Source: Flavobacteriaceae bacterium (GTDB lineage Bacteria; Bacteroidota; Bacteroidia; Flavobacteriales; Flavobacteriaceae). Taken from it: DNA of 43,180 nt. The notes below the pieces were generated by a model. The model was not told where the DNA came from. It was given only the letters and a program-made list of their open reading frames with translations, and did not search any database. Location of the stretch: contig JABAYY010000029.1 of the NCBI GenBank assembly GCA_018608765.1, positions 1-43,180 of the forward strand, written 5' to 3'. Of this stretch, positions 26,773-35,392 are shown in pieces; position 1 is the stretch's first letter, and each line of letters opens with the position of its first letter. The position numbers were made by a program, and so were the translations under genes.

Positions 26773-26890
26773 AATTTAAAATTTATTGCAAAAATAACTC
26801 TTTTGTTTACAAAATGACTTTTAAATTCTTTTAACAAACTGTTAAATTTTGTAACATTGGAGTGCTCTTAGAGTCTAACAAATAAAACCT

Positions 26891-27388
26891 ATGGATATTT
26901 TCTTAATCATAATCGCTGCCTTCTTAATGATCCTCGGGGTCGTTGGGAGTTTTTTACCTGTTTTACCCGGACCTCTTACAGGTTGGTTGGGTCTTTTGGT
27001 ATTGTACTTAATGCCCGAAATTGATGTCAGTCTTATGACCCTTGTCATCACGCTCATTGTGGCTATTTTAATTTGGATTTTAGATTATATTATTCCAGCT
27101 CTTGGCACTAAAAAATTTGGTGGCACCAAAGCGGGAATGATTGGAACTTCTGTTGGACTCATCATTGGGCTCCTTACTCCAATTCCTGGGGGTTTTATTA
27201 TGGGTGCTTTTGTGGGTGCTTTTGCAGGCGAATTGATAAACAAAGCCGATTCTAAAACGGCTCTCAAAGCTGCATTTGGAAGTTTGCTGGGGTTTTTAAC
27301 CTCTGCATTCATTAAGTTTGTGGTCGCTATCATCTATTTAGGCCTCTTTATTTCGATCATTTGGGATCATAGATCTATAGTATTTTAA
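26891..27388 (+). CDS. DUF456 family membrane protein
   Basis: 165-residue integral membrane protein of the DUF456 family. About four to five hydrophobic segments are visible. The conserved N-terminal loop is GVVGSFLPVLPGPLTGWLG, the central Gly-rich part is GTKAGMIGTSVGLIIGL followed by PGGFIMGAFVGAFAGEL, and a last membrane segment spans about 140-160. Glycine-zipper-like spacing suggests close helix packing. Function unknown; no enzymatic motif. It lies 84 bases before the M1 peptidase gene on the same strand and may be co-transcribed. Confidence 0.88.
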   Translation: MDIFLIIIAAFLMILGVVGSFLPVLPGPLTGWLGLLVLYLMPEIDVSLMTLVITLIVAILIWILDYIIPALGTKKFGGTKAGMIGTSVGLIIGLLTPIPGGFIMGAFVGAFAGELINKADSKTALKAAFGSLLGFLTSAFIKFVVAIIYLGLFISIIWDHRSIVF

Positions 27389-27472
27389 TACCTAATCGCT
27401 TTTAACAAAACTTTTAATCAATATTTTATAATTTACATTATTTTCACACTTAATAAAACAAACTCTATCACT

Positions 27473-29707
27473 ATGAACAAGTACATTTCTATTTTATTTT
27501 GTGGTTTATTTTTCGTGTCGTCTTCCCTGATTGCGCAAGAAAAAGAACCTTCTAACTACAACTATAATGACGCTTTTGGGCATGATTTTTATAGTAAAAA
27601 CGGGACTGCAACACGCTCCGCGAGCGGAAAACCTGGGCATGCCTATTGGCAAAACAGCGCGGATTATGTAATCGATGTCAACTTAAACGAAACCACGAAA
27701 GAAATTTCGGGATCGGAAACCATTACGTACACAAACAACAGTCCAGATGCATTGGATTTTTTGTGGATGCAATTGGATCAGAATTTATTTAAACTTGATT
27801 CTCGTGGAAAAGCGATTGTCCCCCTCCGTGGAAGCCGAAATGGTGACAAGGGTCAAGATTTTGACGGTGGATATGGCATCAACACCATCAAACTTATTTA
27901 CAAAAAAGGGCGTCGTTCTACAGAAATAAATACGACGTATTCAATTGTAGATACGCGCATGAAAGTAAACCTTCCTTCTGCCTTAGAAGCCAATGGTGGT
28001 ACTGTTGGAATTAAAATTAATTTCTCATTTACGTCTCCTGATTATGGATCGGATCGAATGGGGGTTTTAGAAACCAAAAATGGCCGTATTTTCACCTTAG
28101 CACAATGGTATCCTAGAATGAGTGTTTATGACGATGTGAGTGGATGGAACACGCTTCCTTACCTTGGAGCTGGAGAGTTTTACTTAGAATATGGAACTTT
28201 TGACGTAAACATTACAGCCCCAGCAAATCATTTGGTAGTCTGTTCGGGAGCGCTTTTAAATCCTTCTGAGGTTTACACACAGGAACAACAAAACAGATTG
28301 AAAACAGCAGAAATAAGTGACGAAACTGTGATGATTCGATCAGAAGCGGAAGTGACACAGCCAAGCTCACGACCAACAAACTCAGCTACATTGACATGGA
28401 AGTTTAGAATTGAAAACTCCAGAGATGTCGCATGGGCATCTTCTGCAGCTTTTATTTTAGATGCTGCACGAATCAATTTACCTAGTGGAAAAAAATCATT
28501 AGCAATGTCTGCCTATCCAGTTGAAAGTGTAGGTCAAGATGCTTGGACGCGTTCTACAGAATACACAAAAGCTTCTATTGAGCATTATTCTGAAAAATGG
28601 CTTGAATACCCTTACCCTGCAGCAATTAATGTTGCTGGAAACGAAGGTGGGATGGAATATCCAGGAATTGTGTTTTGTAACTATGAATCAAAAACAGAGC
28701 GTCTGTGGGGCGTAACGGATCACGAATTTGGACATATTTGGTTCCCGATGATTGTAGGTTCTAATGAGCGTTTACACGCTTGGATGGACGAAGGATTTAA
28801 TACGTTTATTAACTCTTTAAGTACTGATGCATTTAATAATGGAGAATACAAAGAACGCAAATCAAACATGCACCGCATGTCAGGCATGTTTGTTAATGAC
28901 AGGCTCGAGCCAATCTATACATCTCCAGACAACTTAAAAGAACGAAACTTAGGAGTGTTAGCATACTACAAACCAAGTACAGGACTTATATTGTTGCGTG
29001 AACAAATCTTAGGTCCTGAACGTTTTGATGAAGCCTTTACAGCATATATAGACCGTTGGGCTTACAAGCATCCAACACCAGATGATTTTTTTAGAACTAT
29101 GGAAAACGTAGCAGGCGAAGACTTAAGATGGTTTTGGAGAGGATGGTTTATTAATAGCTGGAAATTAGACCAAGCTGTTACGAAAGTCAAATATGTTAAA
29201 AACGACCCGACTCAAGGTGCTGTCATAACGATCGAGAATTTAGAGAAAATGCCGATGCCTGTAGTTATTGAACTAAAAACAAAAAGCGGAAAAGTGACAA
29301 GAAAAACTTTGCCGGTTGAGATTTGGAAACGCAATGTAACTTGGACATTTAAAGTGGACACTACCGAAGAGTTATCAAAAGTGGTTATTGATCCTGATTT
29401 CGTGTTACCAGATGTAGATTCAAGTAACAACAAGTGGAAAGCATCTGACGGAACTGAAAGTGTTGAGATTTTAACAGCTTATTTAGGAGTTTATTCTTCT
29501 GCTGAATTCCCAATGAAAATTACCGTTTCTGAAGGTAATGGATCCCTTGTTCTTGAAGCAGAAGGCCAACCAGCCTTGCCTTTAGAGAGCGAAGGTGGCG
29601 GTGAGTTTTCTATGGAAGAAGCTGGACTTAGTATTCAATTTAATTCAGAAAAAACTGGTTTTACACTGGATCTCGGGGGTCAGAAATTTGACTTAACGAA
29701 AGAATAA
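27473..29707 (+). CDS. M1 family metallopeptidase (aminopeptidase N-like), exported
   Basis: 744-residue zinc aminopeptidase-like protein. The signal peptide ends at about residue 21 (SSLIAQ). The N-terminal M1 beta domain includes [16 protein letters not shown]. The catalytic domain has the substrate-recognition motif NEGGMEYPG in place of GAMEN, the zinc motif HEFGH (H417, E418, H421) and the third ligand E440 exactly 18 residues later (WMDEGFNTF). A beta domain follows (about 580-650), and the last 90 residues are a Glu/Gly-rich tail. It probably trims peptides in the periplasm. No lipobox and no type IX sorting domain are seen. A strong terminator follows, shared with the convergent DUF1501 gene. 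Confidence 0.92.
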   Translation: MNKYISILFCGLFFVSSSLIAQEKEPSNYNYNDAFGHDFYSKNGTATRSASGKPGHAYWQNSADYVIDVNLNETTKEISGSETITYTNNSPDALDFLWMQLDQNLFKLDSRGKAIVPLRGSRNGDKGQDFDGGYGINTIKLIYKKGRRSTEINTTYSIVDTRMKVNLPSALEANGGTVGIKINFSFTSPDYGSDRMGVLETKNGRIFTLAQWYPRMSVYDDVSGWNTLPYLGAGEFYLEYGTFDVNITAPANHLVVCSGALLNPSEVYTQEQQNRLKTAEISDETVMIRSEAEVTQPSSRPTNSATLTWKFRIENSRDVAWASSAAFILDAARINLPSGKKSLAMSAYPVESVGQDAWTRSTEYTKASIEHYSEKWLEYPYPAAINVAGNEGGMEYPGIVFCNYESKTERLWGVTDHEFGHIWFPMIVGSNERLHAWMDEGFNTFINSLSTDAFNNGEYKERKSNMHRMSGMFVNDRLEPIYTSPDNLKERNLGVLAYYKPSTGLILLREQILGPERFDEAFTAYIDRWAYKHPTPDDFFRTMENVAGEDLRWFWRGWFINSWKLDQAVTKVKYVKNDPTQGAVITIENLEKMPMPVVIELKTKSGKVTRKTLPVEIWKRNVTWTFKVDTTEELSKVVIDPDFVLPDVDSSNNKWKASDGTESVEILTAYLGVYSSAEFPMKITVSEGNGSLVLEAEGQPALPLESEGGGEFSMEEAGLSIQFNSEKTGFTLDLGGQKFDLTKE

Positions 29708-29730
29708 GTTTTAAAAAAATACTCATTAAT

Positions 29731-29763
29731 AAAAAAGGCAATCCTCATGGATTGCCTTTTTTT
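29731..29763. terminator. Bidirectional intrinsic terminator
   Basis: A 14-bp stem (29731-29744 with 29749-29762; core GGCAATCC / GGATTGCC) with a TCAT loop has A-tracts on the left and T-tracts on the right. It serves both the M1 peptidase gene and the convergent DUF1501 gene. Confidence 0.88.
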
Positions 29764-29782
29764 ATGTTTAAAACTCTTAAAA

Positions 29783-31420
29783 TCAATATTTAATTAACTT
29801 ATGAACGGAAGATTCTATGGAATTTTTTAATGTTAAAATATAGAGTCCATTTTGTAAGTTTTGAGTTTGCACCTTTGCATTTCCATTTATAAAGTCAAGA
29901 TCCCCATTCAAAACGCGTTGACCAAGTTGATTTCTTAATTCAAACGAAGTTCCTAAATGTTGATTTTCGGACTTTACAAAGAAATCTGTTTTAAATGGAT
30001 TAGGATATACAGACCATTCAGCAAGTGTTTCGCTAGGGATATTTAAACTGCCGTCATAGCAACTTTCAGGTACCAAAAATTCTGATTTAATCAGCTCTGA
30101 TATTTTTAAATCTGTAAAGCTTTCATTGTTCATATTTCCTACAAAGGCCGCATCTACGATGGCATCATTAGATCCTAGAAAATCTTGCATAATGGTTGCA
30201 AAAGTTTGTCTATAATCATGTTGAACCGATTGTATTTGAAAGTTATTGGATGAAACCGCTTCACTCAAATCAACATTCACTCCTGAAACCCCACTTTTAA
30301 CTGGTTTTCCAAAAGCAAAAACAGGTGCAACTTCGCCATGATCCGTTCCTAAACTGCCATTTTCTTGGGCTTTTCTTCCAAATTCTGAGAAGGTAATTCC
30401 CAACACATCATCCGCTAAACTATCGGAATTCAAATCTGACATAAATGCTTCAATAGCTCCAGATAATTTAGACATTAATTCATAATGTTTTCCTTGTACA
30501 TCTCCGGAAGCTTGGTTTTGATTATTATGCGTATCAAATCCACCTAACTTAACCATAAATATTTTAGACTGAATACCGCCTCGCATCAATCTTGCGACCG
30601 TCTTTAACTGATCCGCGAGGTCTGTATTTGGGTAAGTCGTTGTCGCATTATTTGAACCCGCACTGAAGGAGTTAGAAATAACTTCAGAATACTGATTGGA
30701 AAGTGCATCAACGTTTATTATGTTTTGAAGTTCTATTCCGTAGTGTGAGTTAGGAATATTTTCTGGTGGACTTCCCCCCAAACCACTCAAAACTGAGTAG
30801 AAATTTTCCGAATCTTGACCATTGATATTTAAGGCAAGACCATGCTCTACGATGCCATGAAAGCCAAGGTTTGTATTTTGTGAGCCTATTTGAATTCCTA
30901 AAGGATAATTGGCTGGAATTAAGTCTGCATACGCTTGTTCCATATAACGACCAATCCAACCACTGTCACTTCCATTACTCCAATTACTTCCATCATTTCC
31001 AGTTGCATAAACATCTTGAGAAGCAAAATGACTTTTATTTTGAGACGGGTAGCCTACTGACTGAATAATTCTAAGTTGATCTGCTGCAAATAAATCTTTT
31101 AATCCCGTAAGAGCCGGATGTAAGGCAATATCTTGATTTGTTCCTGCTAAACTAGCGTCAATCTGATTTAAAGGAAGGTATAAGGAGGATGGAATATGAA
31201 TATTTGGACGTAGGGTTTGATAATCGGTAAAAGCACTAATAGGGATGACCGTATTTAGCCCATCATTTCCGCCAGAAAGTTCAATCAAAACTAATTTCCT
31301 GTTAGAGACATCACAATTAAAAAATGAATTCATTAATTTTAAAGAGGCATTCACTTGAAAAGGCATAAGCCCGATCGCTGAAGCTGTTGATGATAGTTTT
31401 ATAAATTGTCTTCTTTTCAT
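29783..31420 (-). CDS. DUF1501 protein with Tat-like signal and type IX sorting domain
   Basis: 545-residue exported protein of the DUF1501 family, related to the alkaline-phosphatase/sulfatase superfamily. It starts with a twin-arginine-like signal (KRRQFIKLSSTASAIGLMPF). Family motifs are LVLIELSGGNDGLNTVIP, DIALHPALTGLKDLF, KIFMVKLGGFDTHNNQ, and TFSEFGRKAQENGSLGTDHG. The last 80 residues are a type A type IX sorting domain (WSVYPNPFKTDFFVKS ... LIKY), so the protein crosses the inner membrane by Tat and the outer membrane by T9SS. It starts 11 bases after the DUF1800 stop, forming a two-gene operon. Activity unknown. Confidence 0.9.
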   Translation of the reverse strand: MKRRQFIKLSSTASAIGLMPFQVNASLKLMNSFFNCDVSNRKLVLIELSGGNDGLNTVIPISAFTDYQTLRPNIHIPSSLYLPLNQIDASLAGTNQDIALHPALTGLKDLFAADQLRIIQSVGYPSQNKSHFASQDVYATGNDGSNWSNGSDSGWIGRYMEQAYADLIPANYPLGIQIGSQNTNLGFHGIVEHGLALNINGQDSENFYSVLSGLGGSPPENIPNSHYGIELQNIINVDALSNQYSEVISNSFSAGSNNATTTYPNTDLADQLKTVARLMRGGIQSKIFMVKLGGFDTHNNQNQASGDVQGKHYELMSKLSGAIEAFMSDLNSDSLADDVLGITFSEFGRKAQENGSLGTDHGEVAPVFAFGKPVKSGVSGVNVDLSEAVSSNNFQIQSVQHDYRQTFATIMQDFLGSNDAIVDAAFVGNMNNESFTDLKISELIKSEFLVPESCYDGSLNIPSETLAEWSVYPNPFKTDFFVKSENQHLGTSFELRNQLGQRVLNGDLDFINGNAKVQTQNLQNGLYILTLKNSIESSVHKLIKY

Positions 31421-31431
31421 TCGTCTGCGTA

Positions 31432-33123
31432 TTACATCAATTGAAATTCTGGAGCATTAATCATTTTAGTAAATAGTGCGTCAAGTCGTATTTTGACTTG
31501 TACATCAACCCCAGTTTGGAGGTAATTATTCCAAGCTGAGTTCCAATAAGAGGGATCCATTTCATTCAAAACTGTCATAAAATAGTCGATTCTGCTTTGA
31601 TCTATAGATTCGCAATAAAGCAACTCTGAAATCTCGGTGACTAAAGTCTGAGCATCACTCGCAAAGGAAAAGTTTCCAGAATTATGCACATAATCAACAC
31701 TGTTAAACAACACCCAAATATTGGTGTTTGGACTGCTGATTTTATTTTTTCCAGATATAAAACATTCTATAAGTTTGTAGCGTGAAATAACAGTGTTGGA
31801 AGAAAACCAACTGCGATCAAAATCAGGTGTTTGATAATCGCCAGGGTATCCTGCGACTGTTTCAGGTGAAAATGGATTCATCCCAGAGCCAGCAAAATAT
31901 CCGAAATAACAAAAATTAAAATAAAATTTGTGAAAATAATCTTGATCTGTTGTCCAAGTCGTTGGCGGATTTGCACTGCTTGCGGAAGGATCTGGTAATT
32001 CGATTTGCAATAAACTTAACGCTTCACTTAAAAGTTGAATAGGGTTTTTGACTATACTTCCAATAGTTTCATTTGAGCTATCTGAATCATCCTCATCATA
32101 AAAATGCTCCGATTCTAAAAGCGTCTTAACGACATCTAACAAGTCATAATCAGATGCAATCAACTGCGCTGAAAGCGGCGTAATGATATCATCTTCAACT
32201 TCTTGACCCCATTCACTTTTTACAAAATATCTATAAATTTTTCTAACATACGCCTTGGCTGTTGCCTCTTGCGCAAATACCATTTCTACATAATCGTCTA
32301 CCTCCTGTTTGATCCCTACCTCATCGGATTGCCCTGTAATTGTTAAATTATTAAACGCATTACTAAACGTTTTGGAATCCGTATTGTGTTGAGAAACATT
32401 TGCATAACCCATTGGAATCCCAGTATCAGGGTCGATAACATCTCTATTAGGTTTCATTTTTATTCCAGAAAAAACTTTAGCAGTGGTTTGAATATCTGTT
32501 TCAGTATAATTTGTATAATTACCTTGCCCTATTTGAGGGCCTTTAAGAATTGTGAAAAGCTCAAGAAATTCGCGCGCATAGTTCTCATTTGGATTGTTTT
32601 TATTGTTAGTCGTATTATCCAAATAATTTAGCATTCCATTATCATAGTTGATTTTTTTAGCGAGAGTTTTAATATTTCCAAAGGCATAGAATTCCAACAA
32701 CTTTAAATAGTCATAAAAACAGGAAGACTTCCCGACGCCATCATCCTTAGAAACCGTAAAAGTTGTATGTAAAAAAAAGATGAGCTTGTGCTTGAGGTTG
32801 TTCTGCTTATAAGCGTTGTACCACCACCACCCAGAAAGTATTCCTCGTTTACGAAACTGTCCATAAGGAAAATCTGAAGGCACTGTATTGGGCGTATGAA
32901 TCCAAAAATCATCAGATACTCCGGATTGAGCATATACTTTCATGTCATAAGGATCTTCCCAAAAAACAGTAGGCTCTACAGTGAGTTGAGCCAATGCTTG
33001 TTGTGGAGTTAAAGCTGCAAACTGATCCAAAACGGTTTTAGAATATTGGAAACAACTGCGTCTGAGCAAGTGCTTGGCTTTTCTGAGCCCTAAAATTGAA
33101 GTTGAAGGAGTTAATGATGACAT
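31432..33123 (-). CDS. DUF1800 family protein
   Basis: Member of the DUF1800 family, 563 residues from the ATG at 33123. The frame is open to an earlier ATG at 33177, but its extra 18 residues look unlike the family start, whereas SILGLRKAKHLLRRSCFQYS fits. Family motifs: YDNGMLNYLDNTTNNKNNPN and ENYAREFLELFTIL, plus a KVFSGIKM region and WSSIDR-like late segments. The central region is rich in Trp and aromatic residues. No clear signal peptide is visible with either start. DUF1800 and DUF1501 genes are regularly paired in Bacteroidota and Planctomycetes. Function unknown; they probably act together on the same substrate. Confidence 0.86.
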   Translation of the reverse strand: MSSLTPSTSILGLRKAKHLLRRSCFQYSKTVLDQFAALTPQQALAQLTVEPTVFWEDPYDMKVYAQSGVSDDFWIHTPNTVPSDFPYGQFRKRGILSGWWWYNAYKQNNLKHKLIFFLHTTFTVSKDDGVGKSSCFYDYLKLLEFYAFGNIKTLAKKINYDNGMLNYLDNTTNNKNNPNENYAREFLELFTILKGPQIGQGNYTNYTETDIQTTAKVFSGIKMKPNRDVIDPDTGIPMGYANVSQHNTDSKTFSNAFNNLTITGQSDEVGIKQEVDDYVEMVFAQEATAKAYVRKIYRYFVKSEWGQEVEDDIITPLSAQLIASDYDLLDVVKTLLESEHFYDEDDSDSSNETIGSIVKNPIQLLSEALSLLQIELPDPSASSANPPTTWTTDQDYFHKFYFNFCYFGYFAGSGMNPFSPETVAGYPGDYQTPDFDRSWFSSNTVISRYKLIECFISGKNKISSPNTNIWVLFNSVDYVHNSGNFSFASDAQTLVTEISELLYCESIDQSRIDYFMTVLNEMDPSYWNSAWNNYLQTGVDVQVKIRLDALFTKMINAPEFQLM

Positions 33124-33334
33124 ATTTTTGTTTAATTTTTGTCGTAGTAACTTATACAATATACGATAAAAACTCATAACAGTAGTAAAATATCTATTTT
33201 TGACAAGGGTTTAAAACAGAAAAACAGGTGGATTATATCTCAAAAATTAAAAATTTCTTGTTTAAGGATACACTTTTGGATGGTAGAATTCCGTTAGATT
33301 AATCTGAAGAACTGCTTATCCTTGGTGTTTAGAT

Positions 33335-33365
33335 ATAAAAAAAGCCCTCCATTTTCAGGAAAGCT
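33335..33365 (-). terminator. Intrinsic terminator downstream of tRNA-Asp
   Basis: On the minus strand AGCTTTCC (33358-33365) pairs with GGAGGGCT (33343-33350), with two G-U wobbles and a 7-nt loop, followed by seven T. It lies about 95 bases after the tRNA 3' end. Confidence 0.6.
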
Positions 33366-33457
33366 TCTCACTGGTTTTGTCACAAACCACGGATAATCAT
33401 TTGATTATCTCGACACAACGTCTTAATTACTATTTGTATTTTATAAAAAATACTTAG

Positions 33458-33531
33458 CGGTCTGGACGGGACTCGAACCCGCGACCCCCTGCGTGACAGG
33501 CAGGTATTCTAACCAACTGAACTACCAAACC
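33458..33531 (-). tRNA. tRNA-Asp (GTC)
   Basis: 74-nt cloverleaf on the minus strand. The 7-bp acceptor stem is GGTTTGG / CCAGACC with discriminator G, as expected for tRNA-Asp. The D-arm contains AGTTCAGTTGGTTAGAAT. The anticodon arm CCTGC-CTGTCAC-GCAGG gives anticodon GTC, and the T-arm contains GGTTCGAGTCC. The 3' CCA is not encoded. Confidence 0.95.
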
Positions 33532-33549
33532 GTTGCGTTAATGCGGTTG

Positions 33550-33579
33550 CAAATATACACTGCATTTTTCATTTCACAA
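33550..33579 (-). promoter_or_regulatory. Promoter of tRNA-Asp
   Basis: Minus-strand TTG (33577-33579), 19-bp spacer, TATATTTG (33550-33557), 19 bases before the mature tRNA. An ideal Bacteroidota housekeeping promoter, and the internal reference for the promoters called in the small-RNA array. Confidence 0.8.
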
Positions 33580-33613
33580 CTATTTTTGACTTTATTTTTA
33601 TCTAAAATGAAAA

Positions 33614-34543
33614 TTAAATAAATTTCTGACGTTCGACCATATAGGTGGTCAAGATTTTATTAAATCCTTCTTGAATATCAACCCCAACATAATTGATTTT
33701 ATACTGTCCACACTTCATGCGTAAGTCCTTGAAATAGGACGTTATAGCGGCCTCGTAATTGGCTTGTAATGTTTCTGGATACAAATCTACTGACCCACCC
33801 GTTTCTACATCAACAAAACGCTTTGGGGTGTTTTCAAATTTAAAATTAAATTCGGTGGCTTTGTCATAGACATGAAACAACACCAATTCGTGCTTGTTAT
33901 ACTTTAAATGACGGAGCGCTTCAAACAATTGTTCGGCTTCCTGATCGGACTGAAACATGTCTGTAAACAGAAAAATCAACGAGCGGCGGTGTAACTTTTC
34001 AGCAATTTGATGCAAGACCTCATAGGTTTTGGTACCTACTTTTTTTTGAGGGCTGCTCACAGTGGTGTTTAAACGATCCATCAACATTTGATGGTGACGT
34101 TCACTTCCTTTTTCTGGAGCATAATAATCCATTCCCTCTGAATACACACTCAACCCCACAGCATCGCGTTGTTTTTTTAGGAGCTGCATCATTGCCGCAG
34201 CAGCCAAGGCTGAAAAACTAACTTTATTTAATTGGGTAATGGAAGGTTGGTTGCATTTTGGATAATGCATTGAACTGCTATTATCGACAATCAGATGGCA
34301 TCGCAAGTTGGTTTCTTCGTCATATCGCTTTGTATAGAGTTTATCTGTTTTAGCAAACAATTTCCAATCGATATGGCGCGTACTTTCGCCATTGTTATAA
34401 ATTTTATGCTCGGCAAACTCTGCCGAAAACCCATGAAAAGGACTTTTATGCATGCCTGAAATAAAGCCTTCTACAATGGATTTAGCCAATAAATCAAAGT
34501 TTAAAAATCCAGAAGCTTCTTGTAATTCCTTTTGAATATCCAT
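33614..34543 (-). CDS. DUF58 / vWA-like protein
   Basis: 309-residue cytoplasmic protein of the DUF58 family, which has a von Willebrand factor A-like fold. Visible family signature: GESTRHIDWKLFAKTDKLYT followed by a MIDAS-like DNSSSM motif, and later LIFLFTDMFQSDQ. DUF58 proteins usually work with MoxR-type AAA+ ATPases in metal-dependent complex assembly or surface-protein maturation. No moxR gene lies beside it here; the neighbours are tRNA-Asp downstream and trxA upstream on the same strand. Confidence 0.9.
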   Translation of the reverse strand: MDIQKELQEASGFLNFDLLAKSIVEGFISGMHKSPFHGFSAEFAEHKIYNNGESTRHIDWKLFAKTDKLYTKRYDEETNLRCHLIVDNSSSMHYPKCNQPSITQLNKVSFSALAAAAMMQLLKKQRDAVGLSVYSEGMDYYAPEKGSERHHQMLMDRLNTTVSSPQKKVGTKTYEVLHQIAEKLHRRSLIFLFTDMFQSDQEAEQLFEALRHLKYNKHELVLFHVYDKATEFNFKFENTPKRFVDVETGGSVDLYPETLQANYEAAITSYFKDLRMKCGQYKINYVGVDIQEGFNKILTTYMVERQKFI

Positions 34544-34555
34544 AGGTCCTAAACT

Positions 34556-34587
34556 AAAAAAGGTTTACCAATAAGACAAACCTTTTT
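34556..34587 (-). terminator. Intrinsic terminator of trxA
   Basis: Minus-strand AAAAAGGTTT (34578-34587) pairs with AAACCTTTTT (34557-34566), with an 11-nt loop; the 3' arm runs into T. It separates trxA from the DUF58 gene. Confidence 0.65.
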
Positions 34588-34610
34588 AAACTTCTTTTTA
34601 AAAGATGTGC

Positions 34611-34928
34611 TTACAAGAGAGCGTCAATAGCTTCTGTGTAAACATTTTTTGGAGATACGCCTACTTGACGCCCAACAACTTCACCGTTTTGAAACACCAA
34701 AACTGTTGGAATGTTACGCACGCCGTATTTAGCAGCAAATTCTTGATTTGCATCTACATCAACTTTTCCTACAACGGCTTTGTCAGCATATTCTGCACTA
34801 ACTTCCTCAATGATAGGCCCTACCATTCTACAAGGACCGCACCATGCTGCCCAAAAATCAACCAATACAGGTTTTGTACTTTTTAAGACTGTTTCTTCAA
34901 AATTCGCGTCTGTGATTTCTAATGCCAT
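34611..34928 (-). CDS. trxA: Thioredoxin
   Basis: Classical cytoplasmic thioredoxin, 105 residues, reducing protein disulfides with electrons from thioredoxin reductase. The active site is WCGPC (C30, C33) in VDFWAAWCGPCRM. The other landmarks are VDVDANQEFAAKYGVRNIPT with the cis-Pro, and VGVSPKNVYTEAIDALL at the end. Length and motifs are canonical. It has its own terminator, and downstream lies the DUF58 gene. Confidence 0.96.
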   Translation of the reverse strand: MALEITDANFEETVLKSTKPVLVDFWAAWCGPCRMVGPIIEEVSAEYADKAVVGKVDVDANQEFAAKYGVRNIPTVLVFQNGEVVGRQVGVSPKNVYTEAIDALL

Positions 34929-35004
34929 AATTTTTATTTTAACTGTTTATAATTATATTTATTTGAGTATTCATATTCGATGTAATGAGTTTAAGTAATC
35001 CTCC

Positions 35005-35280
35005 TTAAGAAAGCTTTTTTTCTTCCAGTTTGCCCAGGTAATTCCCGACAAGAAACACAACACCTATAAGGATTTCAATTATGAAAATAATATTGAGTTC
35101 TGATTGTTCTATACAATTGACCACACCTGTAAAAATTAGAAATAGTCCATAAAAATAAAAAAACACTTTTCTGAATTTTGCTTTTTTAACCGCTTCTAAT
35201 TTCATCAATTTAAGTGATGAAAAATTTAGCAAGGCGATCACTGCAAAAACTGTAAAAAGTATCAACAAACCTTTTGTCAT
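35005..35280 (-). CDS. Small hypothetical membrane protein
   Basis: 91-residue protein with three hydrophobic segments (about residues 4-20, 38-56 and 64-82) separated by short basic loops (KLEAVKKAKFRK), ending in a Lys/Glu-rich tail. Three-helix inner-membrane protein of unknown role; I do not recognise the family. It sits between dnaE and trxA on the same strand, 76 bases before trxA and about 110 bases after the dnaE stop. Confidence 0.6.
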   Translation of the reverse strand: MTKGLLILFTVFAVIALLNFSSLKLMKLEAVKKAKFRKVFFYFYGLFLIFTGVVNCIEQSELNIIFIIEILIGVVFLVGNYLGKLEEKKLS

Positions 35281-35392
35281 AACACTACTTCTTGATTACT
35301 ATAACACAATACAAAACTAATTAAAAAACTTTGAATCTAAATCGTTAACGATTTGTTTTACTTATGACCGAATTGTTGATTGCTATAAGTCC

